A stretch of 64,000 bases of DNA, taken from positions 6,337,742 to 6,401,741 of the forward strand of contig SSBO01000007.1 in NCBI GenBank assembly GCA_005281725.1, in the 5' to 3' direction. The notes below the pieces were generated by a model. It saw only the letters and a list, made by a program, of their open reading frames with translations. It had not been told where the DNA came from and ran no database searches. Positions 55,496 to 64,000 of the stretch are shown here, in pieces (the first letter of the stretch is position 1; each line of letters opens with the position of its first letter). This DNA is from Wuchereria bancrofti. Lineage: Eukaryota; Nematoda; Chromadorea; Rhabditida; Onchocercidae. Made by a program: the position numbers and the translations under genes.

Positions 55496-58200
55496 AAAAT
55501 AATTGTAATAATTTATTTGAAATATTTAAATAATTATAATTTAATCCATATTTAGTTTCTAAAATTATCTAAAAAAATTTCTAAAAAAATTTTTTTGTTT
55601 TTATAATTTTCATAAAAAAAAAATATTTTGAAGAATTTTAGGACAATTTTTTTTATTTTTTCTTTCCTTCTCTTCTCTTTTTCCATCTTAATTTAGTTCT
55701 TTTCCTTTTATAAATATTTTTTTTTCTGAAATTTTCTTAATTTTTTATGAAAATTATAAATAAAAAATTGTATGTATGACAAAAAGTAAGACAGAGAAAG
55801 AGAGAGAGAGAGAAATGGAATAAATAAGAAAAAGGCTTCAAATTTGTTCAAATAGCATAAATTGCTTAAATAATTCAAAATTGATTAAAAGAATATTTTT
55901 GAATATTAAAGTGAAAAAAAGAAAAAAGAGAAATGAAAGAAATGAAATAAGAAAAGATTAATTAAATATTAAGCAAATGAATTTCCTTCTTCCAATAACT
56001 CAAATGAAAGACAATTTACATTCATTTAAAAAATGTGTCCCATTCAATCTCATTCCGCAAATCCAAAGGAAAGAAGCGGAAAAGAAGACATTTTCATTTT
56101 CAAGATTACAATGCTATTATTATAAACGATGTTTCATCACAATTGCGCCCAATTTTTCTTCCGCTTCTTCATCTCATCATCTGATCATCCCATTGTTCCG
56201 CCCATTCAATAAATTTCCTTTTATGACTTAAAACAATTTAAAAGCTTTTTGTTAAACATATAAAACATACCAATTATTATTTTATTGCTATTATCAAATA
56301 ATTACTTCCATTGTAAAATAATGAGAGTGGTACTTCTGCATGTATGCGTATAATGCGTGCGTGTTTATCCGTGTAATCCGTGTAACCGTATGTCCATATG
56401 TTCATGTCCAAATGTCCTACTTATTTATATTTATTTGTTTATTTCACATATACATCCATATACAATAATTAATGATGATATTGCAAAAGCAAAAAAGAAT
56501 TAAAATGGTAAATTTGCATAAAATATTAATTTAATTTTTAACGAAACAAAAAAGACGAAAAAGGAAAAAAAAGATATTTTTGTTACTATTACTGAAAACA
56601 GAAAAAAATAAATGAAGAAATAGTTGAAGCAAAAAGTTTGAAAATTAAAGTAATAATAATAAAAGGAGAAGAAGAGAAATGATAGAATATTTCAATAAAA
56701 ATTAATAAATTTATCAAAAACAAGAAGAGGAAAAAAGTTTAATTTCTTTTTGTTTTATTAACATGTAGTCTTTCATTTTTTCTTTTTCCCTAAATTTTTC
56801 CTTTTTTTAACTGTTTATTACTTATGTTTTGTTAATTTTATTACTATGTATAAAAGTTAATTATTAAAATTAAGCAATTATTAATAAAACAAGCAAAAGA
56901 TTATGCTATTCTTAAAAAATTTTTGCACCACTACTTCAGCTTTATTTTATTTTACTTTTCGTTTTCTGATTTGCATAAATAATTTATGATTTTATACGGA
57001 ATAACTATAATTGAAGCATTTAAATTGAATACATTTGCGCTTGAACAATTTGATTTAATTATTGAAAATATTAAAATTATAAGATTAACTGATCGCATTT
57101 CAACTATTTTTTTTTCGGTAAACAAGTGTTAAATTAAACAAATATCACAGGCTTTAGTGAAGGTCTATCATATGTTATCAGTTTTTTGCTCTCTTCTCTT
57201 CCGCCCTCTTTCCCTCTCTCTCTCCCTCTCCCTCTCTCTCTCCTTCCTATTAGAATAATAGCACATTCAATAAGTTTTAATTTTTTAGATTTATTAAAGC
57301 TTTCACAATATTTACTTCGCTTATTTTTTTATTTCCATGAAATTAACATATTTTAATTAATAATTTAAATATGCCTATAATATCATATCATAATAATTTA
57401 GATATGATAAATGATAATTAACATTTGTGAATTGTTAGGTAATTAAAATAGAATTAAAATTTATGGAATTTTGCAGTTTTAGCAATGAAATTAAACTGTT
57501 TAATAAATGATTGTTTTCTTTTTTTATTATTGTACACTAAAAATAAGAAAGTTTGGTTTTGAAAAAATTTTCCATTTGCTACCATCTGAAATTCCATTAA
57601 AATAAGATAAACATTCCTTCTTCTATTTTAATTATTTCAATTATTAAAAATTTTGCACCAATATTTAGCGTCTCAAATATTACTAATTTACACATTTGTT
57701 CTATTCTTGTTAATATTTATTGCAATTAATTAAAATTATTAAAGGCAAAATTTAAAAAGGAGAAGAAATTACGGAAGAAAACGTTGAAATTTATCGTAAA
57801 TATTTCGAAAAACACTAAAAATACATTAAACATTAAGCGTGCAACATTTAAATTTGTTAAAACTTTTTTAAAAATATAATATGTTTTCAATATGAATTTA
57901 TTTTTTCATAAATATAAATGAATTTTATTGTAAAAGCTAAAAATTCAATATCAAAATCATTAATTTATTTTACTATATCAAATTTTGCGTGGAAAAAAAA
58001 CGTAATGTGAATGAAAGTAGTACCAAATATCGACACGCAAGGATAATAAAATGATGAAATTCATCAATAAATTTTGTATTCATATTGAATAGACTTTAAA
58101 AATGAAAATTTGTTGGTTTTTTTTTTCATAGATGTAAATAATGATGTTAAAAAATAAATAAATTTGCGCTTATGTTTGATGCCATTACACGTGATAGACA
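55496..58200. other. Upstream region of the olfactomedin gene, no gene seen
   Basis: Includes a GC-richer patch at 55980-56230 with an 84-codon open frame that has no recognisable domain. It also includes a GTGT/CGTGTAA-rich stretch at 56330-56420 and a TC-rich tract at 57190-57245. The first patch could be regulatory; that is inference. Confidence 0.45.
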
Positions 58201-58620
58201 CTTAAGGGACAAATTATTACTATTATTATTGTTATTATTATTATTACTATTACTATTATTATTGCTATTAATTATTATTATTGTTATTATTATTATTGTT
58301 ATTGTTATTATTACTATTACTATTGTTATCATTATTACTATTAATTATTATTATTGTTATTATTACTATTATTACTTAGGGACAATCTAACAATAACAAA
58401 AATAGTAACAATAAAGTTAATAATAATAATAATGGTAATACTAGTAATAATAATAGTAATAATAATAATGACAATAATAATAATAGCACCAATGATAACA
58501 GCAATAATAATAACGCTAATGATGATGATGATGATGGCAATAATAATAATAATGGTAATAATAATAATAACAATGATAATAATAATAATGATTGATACTA
58601 ACAAATAACAACAATAATAG
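58201..58620. repeat. Paired ATT and AAT trinucleotide tracts (inverted)
   Basis: An ATT-rich tract (58211-58376) is directly followed by an AAT-rich tract (58390-58600), so the strand can fold back on itself. Each half is preceded by a nearly identical word: CTTAAGGGACAA at 58201 and CTTAGGGACAA at 58375. Confidence 0.9.
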
Positions 58621-60275
58621 TTACAATATTGGAGTCATAAAAAATATTATCAAATTTTGTTTTAATATTGAATAAACTCTGAAAATACAAACGTGAACCA
58701 TTGCCCCCGAACCAAAATGTCTGTAAACGTTCGTATTGCCTTTAACGTAAGTTAACGTGAATGCATGCTCTAAAAATTTTGCGTTTTGTAAACAATATTG
58801 TCAAATAAGATGCCATCAAAATATTTATTAAATTCAATACAAGAAAAAATGAAATTTAGGAAAAACAAAACAAAAATGACAAATGATTGCACAGCAAAGA
58901 GAAATTTAAATAAATCATAGATAAAAATTTGATCAATAAAATAATTTAAAGCAAATAAAAAACTCTGTCTTCATTTTTTAAAAATAAAAATAAAGAAAAA
59001 AACGATAATATTATAACTTAACAATTATTAAAAACGAATATAAATGAATTATTTTAAAATTAAAGGCACAAATTGTATCGTTAAAAAATGAAAGAAGAAA
59101 AAAACGATATAAAAGCATCAGTTTTAAATAATTATATAATACAAAGCAAACAACTTTTTATTTTGCACATAATAAAATTGTTTAATTCATTTTCAAATAA
59201 TTATTGTAATTATTGCAATTTTTTTTGTCCCACTTAATGCTATTAAAGTCTAAAATATTAGCACATATTTCCTGAATAAAATTGTAAATATTAAAGTTCA
59301 CAATTTTAAACAATATTCTCAACTACATTGCACTACATTGCAAAATTTACTAATTTTTTTTTTGATTAAAATTTTGCAATTAAATAAAAATTTTACATTT
59401 TAATAAAGAAATTCCTGATGAAGTTTAGCTGAAAACATTAATAGCTATTGCAAAGAAATTAAAGTAAAAGTTCTCATTTCATTAATTGCCTCTTTGATCG
59501 TTTCGACAACTAAAATTGAACGAATAAATTGTTTATATGATTTAATGATTCTTCATAAAATGAGAATAATTTTTCAAAGCAAAATTTCATGGAAAGTATA
59601 ACAGCATTTTTTCAATTTTACACGCTTCTTCTGCAAATTTTAAAGTCAAAAAATCTTTTAATTTTCAAAAGTAATTTCTTTTTGCCATCATTTTTTTTTT
59701 TAATTTATATTTTCTTTTATTGCTAGAAAAGATAAATAAAATTTTTGATAATTTGAACATTAGCAACAAATAAGACTTAAGATATGTCTGTAAAAAAAAG
59801 TTAAAATTGTATCAAAAATACAAAAGCATAAAAAAAATTCAATCGAGATTAAAAGAAAAAGAACAAAATATTCGATTATAACAATAAATTATTAAAATTA
59901 TTTTACAGAAAGAGAATGAAATGAAGAATTTTATGAAATTTAATCTTTTTTTCTTCAGTTTGAAAAGTATTGATCTTAGCAAAATGAAAAAATAATTCCA
60001 TAATCCTTTATAATTTCAAAAAAAAAATAATAATAATTAATTGGTTATAAATTAATTATAAATGATTAATTCATACTTAAAATTTTGCAAAACGAATATT
60101 TTGATATAAATCACAGAATTTAATTCTTTTTTCTTTTTTTTCTTTTTACAAAACAAGGATAATAAATGTTAAATTTGAAAAAAAAAAACGATAAAAAAGA
60201 ATTAAAAATTGGAATAAGAAATAAAAAAGAGCAAAAATTATAATTTAAAATGAAATAAAAATCAAAATAATTATT
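58621..60275. other. AT-rich DNA, no gene seen
   Basis: A small GC-richer patch at 58690-58775 contains ATGTCTGTAAACGTTCGTATTGCC ahead of a GTAAGT, but no following exon was found, so no gene is called. The rest is poly-A/T-rich. Confidence 0.5.
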
Positions 60276-61567
60276 TCATTCAGAATCTGACGTTGCTTCC
60301 GTTACGTGAACATCTGGCGCTTCTACACGTGCTTTAAGATGATGAATACCTTTAAATTCTTTTCCTAAATGTTCAATTGTATTTTTCCATTGTTCATGTT
60401 CCGATTTATCAATTGCTAATTTACCGAGATATACCGAACCAATTAAATCATCACCAGCAACTGTCCTAAATTTAAAGTATAAATTAATTAATGAACTGGA
60501 ATAAATTAAACTTAAAAATAGAAAAAAAAAAGGTTGCATTTACTCGTTATAATGGTTTTTCTTTATGTTTAAAATTTGCGCTGATAATTTTTCTTAAAGT
60601 TTAGTTTATTTTATAATATTATGTATGATTAAAAGACGTAAAAATGTCATATGCAAGTGTAATTTCTAGTTTCAAAAATAAATCAAAACAAATTATTACT
60701 GTAAATGACATTCATTTCAATAAGAAAAAAAAATTTAAATAAAAATTATAACTTTTAATAGAAAAATAAATTTCAGCTTTTTACTACTACTATTAGATTA
60801 AATTTATTTTTGAGTAAAAAAGGAAATTATGCCAAATTATAATGAAACATACTTTTATTTATTTTTTTTTAACTTATTTGTTTATATTTTTAATTCGTTA
60901 CTATTATACTTAGGTATCATTATCTTACTTATTACTCTTAATTTTAAGAAAATAGTTAATATTGAAATTACTTAAAATAATTAGTTCAAAAAATATTTAA
61001 TATGGAATTTCACACATTCCATTAAAAAATTGTGTAAAAATGAGTGCTAAGTTATAGTTTAGTAAAGTTATATATTTAATAACATTTAACAAAAAATTAT
61101 GCATTTATTCTCATGCAAAAATATGGAATTATTCTTTAAATTTAAAAATATTTTACTTAATTATGCATATATAGTGTGTTATACAGTAAAACTACAAATC
61201 TAATTAATGGTTGCCATTAAATTATCATTTTTAAATGAAAACAAGAACAGTAATTTCAAGTTAATTTTAAAACATAAAATAATAATTTAAGCTATATGAA
61301 CTTCTTTCATTTTATCATACTGTTATAAGATCATACTGTAGAATCATACTGTAAAATATCATACTGTACATAACGTAAATCATAAGTATTACCTGGATAA
61401 ATCATGAACAGAAACAACAATACTGGTATTCTCAAGTTCAACTGATTTTGTTTTTACCAAAAACATAATCGCTTCTTTAAACGTTGCATTACACGTTCCT
61501 TTGATTATACGACTTTGTTTTGTTTGCGTTACGTTATTTTGCGTTAAAAGTACACGAACGCATACGT
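60276..61567 (-). CDS. Synaptotagmin-like protein, C-terminal C2 domain (partial)
   Basis: Two minus-strand exons, 61567-61393 and 60465-60276, join in phase (AG plus G gives Arg) and end in TGA. They encode about 120 residues of a C2B-type domain. The reading VCVRVLLTQNNVTQTKQSRI matches VKIYLLQNGKRxKKKKT of synaptotagmin C2B. It continues with ATFKEAIMFLV, then VELENTSIVVSVHDLSR, GDDLIGSVYLGKL, and a WKNTIEHLGKEFKGIHHLK end that mirrors the HW...PIxxWHxLK close of the family. Such proteins bind membranes in vesicle traffic. In calcium loop 3 the usual DYD reads DLS, so one calcium ligand is missing. The first visible exon starts mid-codon; earlier exons (membrane anchor, C2A) were not found up to the window end. 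Which synaptotagmin subtype it is remains open. Confidence 0.85.
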
Positions 61568-64000
61568 CTAAAATTTCAACAATAAATTAGGAAAAGAAGA
61601 ATAAAGAGAGAAAACCAGTATAAAATAAAATTGTTATTTTTTTTTTTGCTGTTAATAGTATATTTATTAATAAAATAAAAAATTTTTAATTGAAGTAAAT
61701 CTCTGTAAATATCAGTAAATTTTAAAAGTAATAAAGTAAATTTTTATTTAAAATTTTGAAAATTTCCAAATGTATAACTTATTTGTTTAATGTTATTTCT
61801 TGTAAGAACTTTTTCCTTAGTTTAAGATTTTTCTTTTTCTTTTTAAATAAAAATATTTGAAAAGAATAACTGTGAAATATATAAAATAAGTTTATTTGAT
61901 ATTAATATAATAATGAATGCAGTAACAATAAGCAAATAACAATAACAATAGTAATTATTAATAATGTCGGCAAAATAATAACAGTTTTAATTTAAATTAA
62001 TTTCTGATTTAAAATTAATTCTTAATTAATTCATTTTGTCTCTCAAGTGATCATTCTGTATTACAATTCAAAACTTTTTTATATTATTCAATTTTTTAGC
62101 TTCCTTAAAAACAACCAATTTAAAAATCTAATTAAGTAATAAGAATTAATGAGATCCAGCACAAACAAACTTTAATTTTTTTTTTTAAATTATATAATGA
62201 TAACTTTCAAATGCTTGTACGATGTTAATAAAATTAGTCCAAATTAGCAATGAAACTTGAACTTATCACTTTCGTGTGCGGAAATTTTTTTTAATTTATC
62301 TGTTTTAAGTAAAATTCTTCAATTAAAATTTAACAAATTCCGGTCGAAATATTTTTCTCATGTAAAAAATTGAATTGCTGTGTTTTTTTCTAAATTATTT
62401 TTAACATAGCATCGAATTGACTGCATAGAATTTGTGTTTTTTTTTCATTTTTTCTGTCTTTTTTTTTTGTTCCTTTATTTTTATCTAAAAAGCCAAACTT
62501 AAAAATTTTCACTTATTGCAATTGTAAATAAACTGATTCAACAATAAAAAAAGAAAAATAATTTCAGGAAAACTGTGGGGTACTTTTAACTAAAAATAAA
62601 AAATAACATTCAATTATTAGAATTTTCCAAAAATTATTCAAAAAATCGTACTCCCTATTTACTATTTATTCAATTATAGCAAATCAAAAATTTTAAATTA
62701 TTCGAGAAAAAAAGCAAAGGGCAAAATTTTTGTAAAAATCAAATAAAAATGTTGTTTACAACTATTAATACTACTATTATTATTATTATAATTAAATGTT
62801 ACATGAAAATCAGCGATGCGTTATTTCAAAAATGATTTCTTTAATTTAATTTTTGGAGAATTTAAAAATATCCATTAAAAGATAATGAAATTTGAAGTAG
62901 TTCATTTGCTTTTAGAGCTAAAAATAAAAATAAATAAAATTATTTTCCAATATTTCATCTTCGTCTCTTTTCATTTTTCTTCTTATTCCTTTTTTTTTAT
63001 TTACTTCCTCTTTTATAGCGTAAATATTTTTGCTTTTTCATTTTCAGTCAACAATCTCTTTTTCTCCCTTTCTCTCTCTCTCTCTCTCGCCTTGTTTTTC
63101 TCTCCTTTTTTTTGTGAACAAATTATTTAGAGTTGTCTAAATTTTCTTTTCAGCCTTTTTTTTGGCATGAATTTTTTATTTATGAAATTCTACAGTTAAA
63201 AGTTTTGAAGGAGTAAATGATTTTTTGCTAATTGAAAATTATATGTCCCATGTGAATTGATTTGAAAGTATGATAAAACATACTCTTAAAATTTTTAAAA
63301 AAAAATTAAAGAACTCCGATTTGTGCTAATATATTAAGAAATACTCTCGGAAATCTCAGAGAAATCGAAGAAATGAAGTTTAGTTTGAAATTTCAGTGAG
63401 AAATACTCTTGAAAACCTTAAAGAAATGAATGAGATTTGTTGTGAAATTGTTAATGAGAAAAAAAATTTCATTTCTCGGGAAATCTCAGAAAAATCGAAG
63501 AGAATTTTTGAAATGTCAGAGGAGTCGAAGAAAATTTCATTCCTTTGAAATCTCACAGAAATCAGCGAAGATTTCAATCCTTTGAAGTCTCAGAGAAACA
63601 GAAGAAAATTTCACTTTTCGGAAATCTCAGATAAATTTAAAAAAAAAAAAATTAAGTCTAGCCTAAAATTCTAGTACGAAATACTTTTGAAAACCTCAGA
63701 GAAATTAATGAAATAAAATTTGCCAAAGAAATGCAATGAAGCATACTCAATGAAGCTTTTTTTTAAAAAAAAAAAATTAGTTATTGCAAAAAGTGATTCA
63801 TCGCTTGCAATTTTAAATTAGTGAAATGAAATAATTACAATTGAGTGAGTACTATAAATTCTAAAAACTAATATTTTAAAAATAAATTTTTGCTATTAAT
63901 TTAATTAAAATAAAAATAATCTCTAAGAGAAGAAATGAAATAATAAATAGTACAATACAACAAACAAATAATTTAGAAAAAAATTTTAATTTTTAATTTG
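61568..64000 (-). other. Probable long intron of the synaptotagmin-like gene
   Basis: No upstream exon could be recognised in 2.4 kb, so the region is either a long intron or contains an exon too diverged to see. It has a (TC)n run at 63066-63105 and a minisatellite near 63340-63650. Confidence 0.4.
63340..63650. repeat. Irregular minisatellite based on GAAATCTCAGAGAAATCGAAG
   Basis: The words GAAATCTCAGA and AAATCGAAGA recur five or six times with uneven spacing (roughly 45-60 bp), and related words continue to about 63720 in weaker form. Confidence 0.8.

Noticed and set aside
55977..56231. 84-residue open frame upstream of the olfactomedin gene
   Set aside because: No domain, no splice context and no conserved-looking codon pattern; more likely regulatory or neutral DNA.
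58690..58760. Possible first exon ATGTCTGTAAACG... followed by GTAAGT on the plus strand
   Set aside because: Only ten codons and no downstream exon in a compatible phase was recognised.

Overview
The window is nuclear DNA of a nematode, most likely an AT-rich clade III (spirurid/filarial-type) worm. The evidence is intron-rich genes with extremely AT-rich introns, worm-like TTTCAG/TTTTAG 3' splice sites, and splice-acceptor motifs a few bases upstream of most start codons, as expected for spliced-leader trans-splicing. The species call is inference; the sequence alone does not fix it.

Layout. 1-8 kb: no intact gene; microsatellites, a decayed non-LTR retrotransposon reverse-transcriptase fragment (about 2.93-3.09 kb, minus) and an old 1.3 kb inverted-repeat (foldback) element (3.94-5.23 kb). 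8.04 kb: one tRNA-Arg(TCG). Plus-strand genes follow: a ZIP zinc transporter (11.7-20.8 kb), complex I subunit NDUFB9 (24.6-26.5 kb), an OSTF1-like SH3/ankyrin protein (27.4-29.0 kb) and translation elongation factor 1-alpha (31.3-34.3 kb). From 35 kb onward every gene is on the minus strand: a 95-residue single-pass membrane protein of unknown family, the H/ACA snoRNP protein NOP10 only 46 bp upstream of it, fatty acid 2-hydroxylase (39.1-42.4 kb), a type II membrane olfactomedin-domain protein (50.8-55.5 kb) and the last two exons of a synaptotagmin-like C2 protein (60.3-61.6 kb) whose 5' part I could not find. All splice junctions were chosen so that phases close; the assembled reading frames give 167, 219, 464, 95, 64, 336 and 376 residues for the seven fully resolved genes.

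Assembly condition. The ZIP gene is interrupted by two single-N joins (14291 and 18138), each flanked by a direct duplication of about 1.7 kb that looks identical; these are best read as unmerged contig overlaps, so exons 3, 4, 5 and part of 6 appear twice. A 257-bp N gap at 45.7 kb lies in an AAT repeat. Intergenic DNA is rich in tri-nucleotide tracts and minisatellites.

The genes are mostly housekeeping and do not form one pathway. I saw no CRISPR array, operon of bacterial type or recognisable new multi-gene system. The items most worth following are the NOP10/unknown membrane protein pair (candidate worm operon), the 51-bp minisatellite that copies a splice-donor-like sequence beside a ZIP exon, the unusually high share of GTT splice donors, and the foldback element.
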